From positions 17,412-81,411 of the forward strand of contig CANFCG010000009.1 of assembly GCA_947445115.1 (NCBI GenBank): a DNA stretch of 64,000 nt, read 5' to 3'. The notes under the pieces are model-generated. The model saw nothing but the letters and a program-made list of their open reading frames with translations. It had not been told where the DNA came from and ran no database searches. This stretch comes from Comamonadaceae bacterium (GTDB lineage: Bacteria > Pseudomonadota > Gammaproteobacteria > Burkholderiales > Burkholderiaceae_C). The position numbers and the translations under genes were made by a program. Shown in pieces: positions 49,257 to 58,520 of this stretch. Position 1 is the stretch's first letter, and every line of letters starts with the position of its first letter.

Positions 49257-50296
49257 CAAACTTCGCTGCCAAAGTCATCGCGTGGCAAAGCATGCACGGA
49301 CGGCACAGCTTGCCATGGCAGCACTCGCGAAGCCCTTATTCCGTATGGCTTAGCGAGGTAATGTTGCAGCAAACACAAGTCTCAACGGTACTCAGTTTCT
49401 ATCCTCAATTCCTTGCCAAATTTCCAACCATTGGTGCTTTAGCCGCCGCGCCGCTCGATGACGTGCTAGCGCTTTGGAGCGGCATGGGCTACTACACAAG
49501 GGCTCGAAATTTGCACCGCGCGGCGAATCAAGTGATGCATGATTTTGACGGTGAGTTTCCCAAAACAGCTGAGGCACTAGAGGCGCTAGTTGGCGTGGGT
49601 CGCTCAACAGCCGCCGCGATTGCAGCGTTTTGCTATGGCGAGCGAGTGGCAATTTTGGACGGCAACGTCAAGCGCGTTTTGGCTCGCGTTTTAGCATTCG
49701 ATGGCGACTTAGCCAAAGCATCTGAAGTGAATCTGTTGTGGGACAAAGCGACAAAGCTCTTGCCGACTAAAAATCTTAAAACGGCCATGCCCGCCTATAC
49801 GCAGGCCTTGATGGATATGGGCGCTACGCTATGCCATGCCCGCACACCAGACTGCGTAAGATGTCCCGTAGCATCCATCTGCGAGGCCAATGCGAATAAG
49901 GCCTACGAGGCATACCCCGTCAAGACAAAGAAACTCAAACGAAGCACAGAGTCGATCTGGCTCTTGTATGCAACTACCAAGCAGGGCGATGTTTTGTTGC
50001 AGCGGCGCCCTTTGGATGGCGCATCCAAAGTATGGGCGGGCCTGTACAGCTTGCCGCCTTTCGCGAGTGAGGCGGCCCTCTTGGCCGCCGTGCCGTCATC
50101 TGCGCATAAAAAATTGCACTTCGTGCCCGTGCTGAAACACGTACTGACGCACAAAGACCTTTGGTTACATACGGTGCACTTTGAGTCAACTGCACGCAGT
50201 AAACTTGTGACGCTGGGTACATGGCACTCTAGCGCGAAAGCGTTGCAATTGGGACTGCCAGCACCGATCCGAAAAATTTTAGAAACTGCTCAATAA
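49253..50296 (+). CDS. mutY: Adenine DNA glycosylase MutY
   Basis: MutY removes adenine mispaired with 8-oxoguanine. The product has 347 residues. The catalytic Glu is E35 in [10 protein letters not shown] and the catalytic Asp lies in [12 protein letters not shown]. The helix-hairpin-helix reads [11 protein letters not shown]. The iron-sulfur cluster ligands follow C-x6-C-x2-C-x5-C in [19 protein letters not shown]-terminal NUDIX-like domain (about 225-347) recognises 8-oxoguanine. It overlaps the dynamin gene by ATGA and is followed 13 bases later by an aldehyde dehydrogenase. Confidence 0.98.
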   Translation: MTNFAAKVIAWQSMHGRHSLPWQHSRSPYSVWLSEVMLQQTQVSTVLSFYPQFLAKFPTIGALAAAPLDDVLALWSGMGYYTRARNLHRAANQVMHDFDGEFPKTAEALEALVGVGRSTAAAIAAFCYGERVAILDGNVKRVLARVLAFDGDLAKASEVNLLWDKATKLLPTKNLKTAMPAYTQALMDMGATLCHARTPDCVRCPVASICEANANKAYEAYPVKTKKLKRSTESIWLLYATTKQGDVLLQRRPLDGASKVWAGLYSLPPFASEAALLAAVPSSAHKKLHFVPVLKHVLTHKDLWLHTVHFESTARSKLVTLGTWHSSAKALQLGLPAPIRKILETAQ

Positions 50297-50309
50297 AAAA
50301 GGACTCACC

Positions 50310-51755
50310 ATGACCGCTGTTACTTACAAAAATACGCAACTTTTGATCGACAACCAATGGTGCGACGCCGCCAGCGGCAAGACGCAGGCCGTCGTGAATC
50401 CTGCAACAGGGCTGGAGATTGGCCGCGTGGCGTTTGCAGGTATTGCCGATTTGGATCGCGCGCTAGCCAGTGCCGCCAAAGGCTTTGCGATTTGGCGCAA
50501 TACGCCAGCGATCGAGCGCTCCAACATCATGCGCAAGGCTGCTGTTCTGATGCGTGAACGCGCAGCTGAGATTGGCGTTTTGATGACTCAAGAGCAAGGC
50601 AAACCGCTGGCTGAGGCAAAAGCAGAGGCAATGATGAGCGCTGAGGTCATCGAGTGGTGCGCCGAAGAAGGCCGCCGTACCTACGGCCGTATCGTGCCGG
50701 CACGTGCTATGAATGTGTCCGCGCAAGTACACAAAGAGCCTGTGGGCATCGTTGCCGCGTTCACGCCTTGGAACTTTCCAATTAACCAAGTCGTGCGCAA
50801 GCTCTCGGCGGCGCTTGCCACGGGTTGCTCCATCATCATCAAAGCACCGGAGGAAACACCTGCTTCACCAGCCGCACTGGTCCAAGCCTTTGTGGATGCT
50901 GGCGTGCCGCCGAGTGTGATTAGTTTGGTTTACGGCAGCCCCGCCGAAATCTCGGGTTACCTCATTCCACATCCGCTGGTTCGCAAGATTACGTTTACGG
51001 GCTCTACGCCTGTGGGTAAGCAATTGGCGTCAATGGCAGGCCTGCATATGAAACGCTCGACGATGGAGCTGGGTGGTCACGCGCCCGTGATCGTGGCAGC
51101 GGATGCAGACATTACGTTGGCACTCAAAACGGCAGGCTCGATGAAGTTCCGAAATGCGGGTCAAGTATGCATCTCTCCAACTCGCTTTTTGGTACACAAC
51201 TCTATCAAGGCGGAGTTCACCAAAGGCTTGGTTGACTGGGCTGAAAAGTTGCGCGTAGCTGACGGTTTGGCTGACGGCGCACAAATGGGGCCACTTGCCA
51301 ATCCACGTCGTTTGGAGGCTATGGTTGCGTTGACGGCGGATGCCCGTGCCAAAGGCGCAACCGTTGCCACAGGCGGCGAGCGCATTGGAACTAGTGGTAA
51401 CTTTTTTGCACCAACGGTGTTGACCGATTTGCCAATGAACGCGGATGTGCTCAACACCGAACCGTTTGGCCCAATGGCCGCCATACAAGGGTTTGATGAT
51501 TTGGATGATGCGATTGCGCAGTCGAATCGCCTGCCATTTGGCTTGGCAAGTTATGCCTTTACTAGCTCGCTAAAAACAGCACACACTTTGACGCAGCGCT
51601 TAGAAGTGGGTATGCTTTGGATTAATCAAGGCGGCATGTCGTGGGCAGAAATGCCGTTTGGCGGCGTGAAGGATTCGGGCTACGGCCACGAAGGCGGTAC
51701 CGAGATTTTGGATGCGTATGTCAATACCAAAGCGGTTTCTATCGTTTGCGTTTAA
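50310..51755 (+). CDS. NAD(P)-dependent aldehyde dehydrogenase, succinate-semialdehyde type
   Basis: A 481-residue aldehyde dehydrogenase that oxidises an aldehyde to an acid. The cofactor motif [20 protein letters not shown], the Rossmann [11 protein letters not shown], the general-base Glu in [11 protein letters not shown] and the catalytic Cys in [15 protein letters not shown] are present. The overall pattern resembles GabD-type succinate-semialdehyde dehydrogenases, but the substrate is uncertain. An AAAAAAGGA precedes the ATG. It is the first gene of the Bug-Bug-sulfatase patch, lying right behind mutY, and the only oxidoreductase there. Confidence 0.9.
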   Translation: MTAVTYKNTQLLIDNQWCDAASGKTQAVVNPATGLEIGRVAFAGIADLDRALASAAKGFAIWRNTPAIERSNIMRKAAVLMRERAAEIGVLMTQEQGKPLAEAKAEAMMSAEVIEWCAEEGRRTYGRIVPARAMNVSAQVHKEPVGIVAAFTPWNFPINQVVRKLSAALATGCSIIIKAPEETPASPAALVQAFVDAGVPPSVISLVYGSPAEISGYLIPHPLVRKITFTGSTPVGKQLASMAGLHMKRSTMELGGHAPVIVAADADITLALKTAGSMKFRNAGQVCISPTRFLVHNSIKAEFTKGLVDWAEKLRVADGLADGAQMGPLANPRRLEAMVALTADARAKGATVATGGERIGTSGNFFAPTVLTDLPMNADVLNTEPFGPMAAIQGFDDLDDAIAQSNRLPFGLASYAFTSSLKTAHTLTQRLEVGMLWINQGGMSWAEMPFGGVKDSGYGHEGGTEILDAYVNTKAVSIVCV

Positions 51756-51772
51756 AACATCGCGGAGACACC

Positions 51773-52753
51773 ATGAAAAGAATGACTCTTGTCAGCGCTT
51801 TATTGGCTAGCAGTTTGTTTTTTTTAGGCGGTGCAACCAGCGCACAAACAGCCGCCAACACGAATAAGCCCATCAAAATTTTGGTTGGCTTTCCAGCTGG
51901 TGGCTCGGCAGATGTGATTGCTCGTGTCCTAGCGCAGCAGATGTCGACGAAGCTGGGTGGGCAAAGCGTCATAGTGGACAACAAACCCGGTGCTGCTGGG
52001 CGTATTGCTATCGAGGCGCTCAAAAACTCCGCGCCAGATGGCACAACGCTATTCATCACGCCTAGTGGTCCGATGGTGATATTCCCGCACGTGTTTAAAA
52101 AACTCGGCTTTGACACGGTTAAAGATTTCACGCCTGTGAGTCAACTGGCCGGTTTTCAATTTGCCATTACGTCAGGTCCTAAAAGTGGTGTCAAAAACAT
52201 TGCTGAGATGCTGGCTAAAGCCAAGAGCGATCCAAGTACCGCGAGTTTTGCGACTCCTGGAGCGGGCACCGTGCCGCAATTTTTAGGCGTGATGTTGTCC
52301 GATGCCGCGAAGGTTGATTTGCAGCATGTGCCATTTCAAGGTGGCGCGCCTGCACTCAACGCCGTGCTGGGAGGCCATGTGGGCTATGGCATTGACGTGG
52401 TATCTGAAATGTTAGAGGCGCAAAAAGCAGGCAAATTGCGTGTCATTGCGGTCTCTGGCAGCAAGCGATCCACTGAGTTGCCCGATGTACCTACCCTTCG
52501 CGAGCAAGGCATTGCGATGGATGCTAGCGCTTGGTTTGCCATTTACGGCCCTGCCAATATGCCGCCTGCGGCTCTAGCGCGTATCAACAAGGCGGTGGTC
52601 GAGGCGATTACTGATCCTGCTGCTAAAGCCAAGCTCAGCAGCATGGGCTTTGATGTTATTGGCAGTACGTCCGAGCAATTGGCGGCAATACAAAGAGCTG
52701 ATTTGAATAAGTGGGAAAAACCGGTTAAGGCGACGGGTTTTCAAGCGGATTGA
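51773..52753 (+). CDS. Bug/TctC-family periplasmic binding protein (Sec signal)
   Basis: I choose ATG 51773 with GGAG five bases upstream, giving 326 residues; the longer frame overlaps the dehydrogenase gene. A Sec-type signal peptide (MKRMTLVSALLASSLFFLGG, ending TSAQT) precedes the Bug domain. The ligand-site region is PIKILVGFPAGGSADVIARV and KPGAAGRIAIEALKNSAPDG. Family members bind carboxylates or amides. It is followed by a second, more divergent Bug gene with a Tat signal. No TctAB permease is present; the transporter in this patch is the symporter at 55113. Confidence 0.93.
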   Translation: MKRMTLVSALLASSLFFLGGATSAQTAANTNKPIKILVGFPAGGSADVIARVLAQQMSTKLGGQSVIVDNKPGAAGRIAIEALKNSAPDGTTLFITPSGPMVIFPHVFKKLGFDTVKDFTPVSQLAGFQFAITSGPKSGVKNIAEMLAKAKSDPSTASFATPGAGTVPQFLGVMLSDAAKVDLQHVPFQGGAPALNAVLGGHVGYGIDVVSEMLEAQKAGKLRVIAVSGSKRSTELPDVPTLREQGIAMDASAWFAIYGPANMPPAALARINKAVVEAITDPAAKAKLSSMGFDVIGSTSEQLAAIQRADLNKWEKPVKATGFQAD

Positions 52754-52777
52754 TGAGCCTTTGAATGAGGAGTATTG

Positions 52778-53770
52778 ATGAGTAAAATTTCACGTCGTGA
52801 CTTCTCTGTAAGCCTTTCCAGCATTGGCTTGGCAGGCATATCAAAACAGACTAGTGCGCAAAATAAAACGGCCACCTACCCAAATAAACCCATTAAAGTG
52901 CTCATCTCCGTTCCGCCTGGTGGGACGATGGATGTGCTGACGCGCGCTATTGCCAACTCCGTGCGTGAGTCGCTCGGAGTCATCATCCTAGATCACAAAT
53001 CGGGTGCAAATGGCAACATAGCCATGGAAGCCGCAAAAGCTGCCGAGCCTGATGGATATACGTTGTTGCTTGGCACGATGTCCATGCTCGCCATGAATCC
53101 GCACGCGTACAAAGAGTTCCGCGTCGATGTGTTTAAGGACTTTGAGCCCATCACGCTCGCGAGTCGTTTTGAGTTGGCCGTGTGCGTGCATCCAAGCGTT
53201 CCTGCGAAGAACATGGCCGAGCTTTTGGCGTGGTTCAAAGCCAATCCGAGCAAAGCTGCCATGGCTTCTTATGGTGCGGGTACGCCATCACATTTTTTGA
53301 TTGAACTTTTGGCCGCAGAGTCAGGTATCAAAATTCAACATATTCCCTATCGCGGGGCGACGCAAGCGTTGCAAGACTTGATGGGCGGGCAAATTTTGGC
53401 GTCAATCAGCACGGTGGGGCAAGTGATTGCTGCGTACAACGATAAACGCCTGAACATCATTGCCACAACGGGTGCCAAGCGCTCTCCGTTTTTGCCAAGT
53501 TTGCCAACGCTGGCTGAATCGGGCTTTCCAAAGCTAACGGCTAGCGCTTGGTTCTCTTATCTTGCACCTAAGGGTACGCCCAAACCCATCATCGATAAGC
53601 TGAACATCGCATTCAATAAGGCACTGCAGTCGCGTGAGGTGCGTGGGCAGCTCTTATCGAACGGCATGTATCCCCAGGGTTCAACGCCCGCCGAGTTGGC
53701 AAATGCGATGCGGGATGATTATGCGTTTTGGGGGCGTGCATCAAAAATGATTAACTTTACGGCATCTTAA
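52778..53770 (+). CDS. Bug/TctC-family periplasmic binding protein (Tat signal)
   Basis: A 330-residue Bug protein starting at ATG 52778 behind GAGGAG. The signal peptide has twin arginine (SRRDFSVSLSSIGLAG), so export by Tat is likely, which means it may fold in the cytoplasm first. The Bug core has PIKVLISVPPGGTMDVLTRA and KSGANGNIAMEAAKAAEPDG, then IPYRGATQALQDLMGGQI. It lies 24 bases after the other Bug gene and two bases before the sulfatase. The ligand is unknown; the neighbouring sulfatase makes a sulfated or organic acid compound possible. Confidence 0.92.
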   Translation: MSKISRRDFSVSLSSIGLAGISKQTSAQNKTATYPNKPIKVLISVPPGGTMDVLTRAIANSVRESLGVIILDHKSGANGNIAMEAAKAAEPDGYTLLLGTMSMLAMNPHAYKEFRVDVFKDFEPITLASRFELAVCVHPSVPAKNMAELLAWFKANPSKAAMASYGAGTPSHFLIELLAAESGIKIQHIPYRGATQALQDLMGGQILASISTVGQVIAAYNDKRLNIIATTGAKRSPFLPSLPTLAESGFPKLTASAWFSYLAPKGTPKPIIDKLNIAFNKALQSREVRGQLLSNGMYPQGSTPAELANAMRDDYAFWGRASKMINFTAS

Positions 53771-53772
53771 AA

Positions 53773-55116
53773 ATGAGCAAGACGAATAAGCCAAACATCG
53801 TCTTCATCGTGGCTGATGATTTAGGCTATGCCGACCTTGGCTGCTATGGTGGACGTGGCTTTGATGGGGCTGGACGAAAATCCGTTTCACCTGAGCTAGA
53901 CAAGCTTGCAGCGAACGGGATGCTCTTTACCGATGGCTACGCCAACTCGCCCGTGTGCTCGCCCACGCGTTTTGCGCTTATGACCGCTCGGTATCAATAC
54001 CGTCTGCGCGGCGCAGCCGAAGAGCCCATTAGCAGCAAGAGCCGTGGCTCGACGACGCTTGGGTTGCCGCCTGAGCATCCCACCTTGCCATCCATGCTAA
54101 AAAGTGCAGGTTATGCCACGGCGCTGATTGGCAAATGGCATTTGGGGTTTGAGCCAAACTTTGGTCCTTTGATGTCGGGCTACGACGAATTTTTTGGTCC
54201 ACTGTCGGGCGGTGTGGACTACTTCACGCACTGCGATTCGCGCGGCGTGCACGACTTGTGGCAGTCAGAAACAAACATCGTTAAAGAGCGCTTTGAGACA
54301 GGCTATTTAACCGATCTCATCACCGAACGGGCGTTGGATTACGTGGGTCGTGCGGATGCAAACAAGCCGTTCTTCATCAGCCTGCACTACACCGCGCCGC
54401 ACTGGCCGTGGGAGACGCGGGATGACGCGTTGCTTGCCGAAGAAATCAAAGACAACATCTTCCATTTGCACGGCGGCAATATCCACAGCTATCGTCGCAT
54501 GATTCACCATATGGACGAAGGCATTGGACGCATTGTGAGTGCCCTGCGTGCGAAGGGCGAATTGGAAAACACACTCATCGTATTTACCTCCGACAACGGC
54601 GGCGAGCGTTTCTCGGATAACTGGCCATTGGTGGGTGGCAAGATGGATTTAACCGAAGGCGGCATCCGCGTGCCCTACATCGCACATTGGCCTGCGGTGA
54701 TCAAAGTAGGACAGGTGAGTGTGCAGCATTGTTTGACGATGGACTGGTCTGCCACCATGCTGGAAGCCGCATCGACTGTGTCTTCTGAGGCATACCCTCT
54801 GGACGGCCAATCGCTATATGGCCTGCTGACCGATGGTCAAAAAACATTTGAGCGTCCGATGTTTTGGCGCATGAACCATCGCGGTCAACGCGCGATGCGA
54901 CTGGGAAATTTCAAATACTTGCGAGTCGATGGGCATGACTATTTGTTTGACCTGATGTTAGATGCGCGTGAACGAGCAAATCTCGGCAAGCACCAGCCAG
55001 AGAGGCTTGCCGCCATGCGCGAGGCGTGGGAAGCATGGAATGCGACCATGCCCGCGATTCCAGAAGACGCAACAGTGAGTCTTGGTTATGGGCGCGAGGA
55101 TATGCCGCAGCGCTAA
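53773..55116 (+). CDS. Sulfatase (Cys-type, formylglycine-dependent)
   Basis: A 447-residue alkaline-phosphatase-superfamily sulfatase that hydrolyses a sulfate ester. The formylglycine motif C-x-P-x-R is CSPTR with C62. The metal site starts at IVADDLG (D15, D16), followed by IGKWHLG and FTSDNGGERF. No signal peptide is seen, so it should be cytoplasmic and act after uptake. Maturation needs a formylglycine-generating enzyme, which is not in the window. It is two bases after the Tat-type Bug gene. Its stop overlaps the stop of the convergent symporter gene by three bases. The natural ester is unknown. Confidence 0.93.
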   Translation: MSKTNKPNIVFIVADDLGYADLGCYGGRGFDGAGRKSVSPELDKLAANGMLFTDGYANSPVCSPTRFALMTARYQYRLRGAAEEPISSKSRGSTTLGLPPEHPTLPSMLKSAGYATALIGKWHLGFEPNFGPLMSGYDEFFGPLSGGVDYFTHCDSRGVHDLWQSETNIVKERFETGYLTDLITERALDYVGRADANKPFFISLHYTAPHWPWETRDDALLAEEIKDNIFHLHGGNIHSYRRMIHHMDEGIGRIVSALRAKGELENTLIVFTSDNGGERFSDNWPLVGGKMDLTEGGIRVPYIAHWPAVIKVGQVSVQHCLTMDWSATMLEAASTVSSEAYPLDGQSLYGLLTDGQKTFERPMFWRMNHRGQRAMRLGNFKYLRVDGHDYLFDLMLDARERANLGKHQPERLAAMREAWEAWNATMPAIPEDATVSLGYGREDMPQR

Positions 55117-56549
55117 ACAATGGCGTGGTGAGAGGCGTGCATAGGTGCGATCCACTGCTTTGCTAGTGACCCGATCACCATTCCAGTCATAGCGGCTAAC
55201 ACACCAGCCAATTGCGCGGGAAACCATGTCCCGATTGGACTGGCGAGGCACACGAGCCACAGGCCAATACCAGCAAGGATCGCAGCCAAGGCGCCTTGCG
55301 TAGTAGCGCGTTTCCAATACAGCCCAAACACAAGCGGCACAAACGCACCCACCAACGTGATTTGGTACGCACCCGAGACCATTTCATAAATCGGGGTGCC
55401 TTGTGAGGTGATGGCGTAAATCAGCACGAGCACGCTAAACACCAGCACGGTGATACGCATGGTTTTGAGTTCGCGTTTGTCGTCCATTTTGGGGTGCCAT
55501 TGCCGCCAGATGTTCTCGACAAAGGTGACGCTGGGCGCGAGCAAGGTAGCCGATGCGCTGGACTTGATGGCAGAGAGTAGTGCGCCAAAAAAAAGTACCT
55601 GCATCACAAACGGCATGTGCTTCATGATGAGCGTGGGTAGTACCTTTTGCGGATCGTCTTTGAGCAGTTGCGTGGTTTGCTCAGGTGCAATGATGAGACT
55701 GCTGACCACCAAAAACATCGGCACAAAAGCGAACAAGATGTAGCAGATGCCGCCAATCACGGGGCCGCGCGTGGCAGCTTGCGCATCTTTAGCCGACATG
55801 ACGCGCTGGAAGACGTCTTGCTGCGGGATGGAGCCCAGCATCATGGTGATGGCCGCAGCGATGAAGAAGATGACATCTTTAAAACTAGGCTCAGGCAAAA
55901 AGCGGAACATGTCTTTGCTTGCCGCCAAGGCAATCACCTTATCTGCGCCGCCTGCTTGGTTTGCTGCAAACACCGCGATGATGGACAAGCCCACCACCAA
56001 AATAATCATTTGCATAAAGTCGGTCACTGCCACCGACCACATGCCGCCATACAGCGTGTAGGCGAGGATGGAGGCAACGCCAATGACCATACCGACCTCC
56101 ATGCTGATGGAGCCGTTTGATAGCAAGTTAAACACCAGCCCCAGCGCCGTCACTTGCGCCGATACCCAGCCCAAATACGACAGCATGATGATGAGCGAGC
56201 ACAGCACTTCGACACGCTTGCCAAAGCGCTCGCGGAAGTAGTCGCTAATTGTGAGCAGGTTGAGCTTGTAGAGTTTGGCAGCGAAGAACATGCCCACAAA
56301 AATGAGGCAAAAGCCCGCGCCAAAGGGGTCTTCGATGACACCGTTTAAGCCGCTGCCCACAAATTTGGCGGGTATGCCCAGCACCGTCTCCGAGCCAAAC
56401 CACGTGGCAAAGGTGGTGGTGACAATCATCACCAGCGGCAAGTGCCGCCCAGCAATTGCGAAGTCCGATGTGTTTTTAACGCGCCGTGCGGCGATTAAGC
56501 CAATAGCTATGGTGATGAGTAGGTAAGCAAATACAAGTGCGAGAAGCAT
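55113..56549 (-). CDS. Sodium:solute symporter family (SSS) transporter
   Basis: A 478-residue integral membrane protein with 12 to 13 helices, of the SSS family that takes up sugars, amino acids, organic acids or sulfated compounds with sodium. TTTFATWFGSETVLGIPAKF and the helix pattern are typical, as is LGWVSAQVTALG. It is convergent with the sulfatase, so it is not in the same operon as drawn, but the gene pair fits uptake followed by desulfation. The ubiB gene ends two bases upstream on the same strand... its stop at 56552 precedes this start at 56549, so this gene could be read from the ubi transcript. Confidence 0.9.
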   Translation of the reverse strand: MLLALVFAYLLITIAIGLIAARRVKNTSDFAIAGRHLPLVMIVTTTFATWFGSETVLGIPAKFVGSGLNGVIEDPFGAGFCLIFVGMFFAAKLYKLNLLTISDYFRERFGKRVEVLCSLIIMLSYLGWVSAQVTALGLVFNLLSNGSISMEVGMVIGVASILAYTLYGGMWSVAVTDFMQMIILVVGLSIIAVFAANQAGGADKVIALAASKDMFRFLPEPSFKDVIFFIAAAITMMLGSIPQQDVFQRVMSAKDAQAATRGPVIGGICYILFAFVPMFLVVSSLIIAPEQTTQLLKDDPQKVLPTLIMKHMPFVMQVLFFGALLSAIKSSASATLLAPSVTFVENIWRQWHPKMDDKRELKTMRITVLVFSVLVLIYAITSQGTPIYEMVSGAYQITLVGAFVPLVFGLYWKRATTQGALAAILAGIGLWLVCLASPIGTWFPAQLAGVLAAMTGMVIGSLAKQWIAPMHASHHAIV

Positions 56550-56551
56550 GA

Positions 56552-57949
56552 TTATTTATTTTCAGGTTTCACGTATTTTTTTAAAAACTCAAAAATCAAA
56601 ATAGGTAATTGCGGCAAAATTTCAGCATAAAGCGGTGCGTTAGCTTTGATGTCTTTGAGCACTTTTTTCCAGCCCATTTGCTCACTCATCCAGTCTTCTA
56701 AAAAAGGTTTGGCGGTTGTCCATAAATCCAGCTCAGGGTCGAGCTCGCGTGCCAGTCCTTCCACGTTGAGTAGCGTTTTTTGTAAGAGCACCAACTGTGG
56801 CTGAATCGCTACGTTAAAGCGCCGCGAAGTTTGAAAGAGTCTGAGCAGCACCACGCCTAGCGAAATGTCTTTGAGTGGCTTGCCAAAGTAGGGCTCGCAG
56901 CAGGTGCGAATAGCAGACTCTAGCTGCTCAACGCGCACGGTCTTATCCACCCAGCCTGACTCGATATGTAACTCTGCCACACGGCGGTAGTCACGGCGGA
57001 AGAAGGCTAAAAAATTATGCGCAAGATAGTCTTTGTCGATTTGTGTCAACGAGCCAACAATACCAAAGTCATACAGAATGGGCGTTCCCAGCGTTTCGGG
57101 CGCAACACTGACCGAGATATTGCCAGGGTGCATATCGGCATGGAAGAAGCCGTGGCGGAACACTTGGCTATAAAAAATGATGATGCCATCAGATGCGAGT
57201 TTTTTGAGATTTACGCCCGCCGCGCGCAACTTGTCGGTTTGGCTAATGGGCACGCCTTGCACGCGCTGCATGGTCATCACTTCGGTGGCGCAAAAGTCCC
57301 AGTGCATATCGGGAATGAGCACGCGCACATCGGGGTGCTTCATTTCCATCATTTGGCGCTTGAGCTGCACAGCATTCGCCGCCTCGCGCATCAAGTCTAA
57401 TTCGTCATGCAAATAGGTATCGAATTCGGCCACGACTTCATCAGGTTTGAGCCGCTTGCCATCGTTGCTGATGCGTTTGACGATCCACGCGATGGCGTGC
57501 AACAGCATCAGGTCTTGATCGATGGTGCGGATCACGTGAGGGCGCAGCACCTTGACTGCCACGGGTGTTCGCGCTGCGTCGTTTAAGGTGGCGAAGTGGA
57601 CTTGTGCAATGGAGGCGCTGGCAATTGGCGTGCGGTCAAAGCTTGCATAGAGCTGGGTAATCGGTTTTCCCAGCGCGCGCTCAATCGTCGCGACTGCTAC
57701 GTCGCCACTAAACGGTGGTACGCGGTCTTGGAGTTTGGCAAGCTCGTCGGCAATGTCGGCCGGCAGCATGTCGCGCCTTGTCGATAGCACCTGTCCAAAC
57801 TTAATAAAGATGGGGCCAAGCGCTTCAAATGCCTCTCTAAGCCTTGTTGCACGTGGTTTGCGGGTGAGTAGCCGCTCAAGCGCACCAAAGCGAAACACAA
57901 CCCAAAGAATAAAAATGGCGCGAAAGGGCGCTTGTAGCCAGCGTATCAT
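56552..57949 (-). CDS. ubiB: Ubiquinone biosynthesis kinase-like protein UbiB
   Basis: UbiB is an atypical kinase-like ATPase needed for ubiquinone synthesis. I choose ATG 57949, which overlaps the ubiJ stop as ATGA (465 residues); an in-frame ATG at 57961 would give 469. The KxGQ-type motif is [18 protein letters not shown], then RVPPF, and the nucleotide loop [15 protein letters not shown] [23 protein letters not shown] has the conserved Lys, and [11 protein letters not shown] and LYDFGIVG are the catalytic and metal-binding segments. Helices at the C-terminus may anchor it. It is the last of the ubi genes here. Confidence 0.95.
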   Translation of the reverse strand: MIRWLQAPFRAIFILWVVFRFGALERLLTRKPRATRLREAFEALGPIFIKFGQVLSTRRDMLPADIADELAKLQDRVPPFSGDVAVATIERALGKPITQLYASFDRTPIASASIAQVHFATLNDAARTPVAVKVLRPHVIRTIDQDLMLLHAIAWIVKRISNDGKRLKPDEVVAEFDTYLHDELDLMREAANAVQLKRQMMEMKHPDVRVLIPDMHWDFCATEVMTMQRVQGVPISQTDKLRAAGVNLKKLASDGIIIFYSQVFRHGFFHADMHPGNISVSVAPETLGTPILYDFGIVGSLTQIDKDYLAHNFLAFFRRDYRRVAELHIESGWVDKTVRVEQLESAIRTCCEPYFGKPLKDISLGVVLLRLFQTSRRFNVAIQPQLVLLQKTLLNVEGLARELDPELDLWTTAKPFLEDWMSEQMGWKKVLKDIKANAPLYAEILPQLPILIFEFLKKYVKPENK

Positions 57950-58458
57950 TTGGCGAGCCATTCGCGGAGTTTGGCTTCAACGCTTTTGGCTGCGCGAACG
58001 ATGTTGTGAGCGGACACATTGCCCACGACGCGTGCCAAATCACCTTCCAAATCCCATTTCACGTTTTGCGCTAGCCACTGGACTTCGGCAGCTAACTGCA
58101 CGTCGCCTTCAATGCGGACATTGGGTTTGTCACCGCGCATGAGTTTTTGACTCAAATCTGAGATATCGGTGTCGGTTATTTCTAATAATAAATCGACGTT
58201 GCCCATACCCGCTTCGGGCTGGGAAGCCACGGCTAGCAAGCCCACTGGCGTTGGCGTGAGCAACAAGGTGTACTGCTGCCAAGCAAATTTAACACGGCGT
58301 CCCTTTTGCCGTGCCAGACGCTGCATAGCTTCGGGCTCTTGTTGCAACACGTGATTGAGCAAAAGCACAATGCGGTTGTGCCCCTCGGAGATGAGCCATA
58401 CGGGTGGCTGTGGGAGTTTGCTAAAAAAGGACGTAAAAAAATCAGGCAGAGTGTTCAT
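57946..58458 (-). CDS. ubiJ: Ubiquinone biosynthesis accessory factor UbiJ (SCP2 domain)
   Basis: UbiJ holds lipid intermediates of ubiquinone in an SCP2 pocket as part of the soluble Ubi complex. I choose ATG 58458 ([12 protein letters not shown], 170 residues). The longer frame reads through a dRS3-like repeat and gives the nonsense segment CHSREGGNP, so it is rejected. The SCP2-like region follows (about 30-130), with [40 protein letters not shown] and [15 protein letters not shown] at the C-terminus. The start codon lies in a strong hairpin that resembles a terminator. It overlaps ubiB by ATGA. Confidence 0.88.
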   Translation of the reverse strand: MNTLPDFFTSFFSKLPQPPVWLISEGHNRIVLLLNHVLQQEPEAMQRLARQKGRRVKFAWQQYTLLLTPTPVGLLAVASQPEAGMGNVDLLLEITDTDISDLSQKLMRGDKPNVRIEGDVQLAAEVQWLAQNVKWDLEGDLARVVGNVSAHNIVRAAKSVEAKLREWLAK

Positions 58459-58468
58459 CTGCCTGATT
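58434..58468 (-). promoter_or_regulatory. Terminator-shaped hairpin spanning the ubiJ start codon
   Basis: On the minus strand AATCAGGCAGA (58468 to 58458), loop of seven, TCTGCCTGATT (58450 to 58440), then five more T (seven T in a row counting the end of the stem). The stem has eleven base pairs. The ubiJ ATG begins at the last stem base (58458) and the T-run encodes Phe-Phe. It also hides the upstream AGG. It could end transcription or block translation of ubiJ. Confidence 0.7.
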
Positions 58469-58485
58469 ATCTTTTGATTTTGTGG

Positions 58486-58505
58486 ATTCCCGCCTTCGCG
58501 GGAAT
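58486..58505. repeat. dRS3-like palindromic repeat, copy 3
   Basis: ATTCCC, GCCTTCGC, GGGAAT, in the 62-base gap between the Tim44-like gene and ubiJ. It is the reverse-complement orientation of the copies at 6508 and 61429. It stands 28 bases upstream of the ubiJ start, next to the hairpin over that start. Confidence 0.75.
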
Positions 58506-58520
58506 GACAAGGTGATAGCT

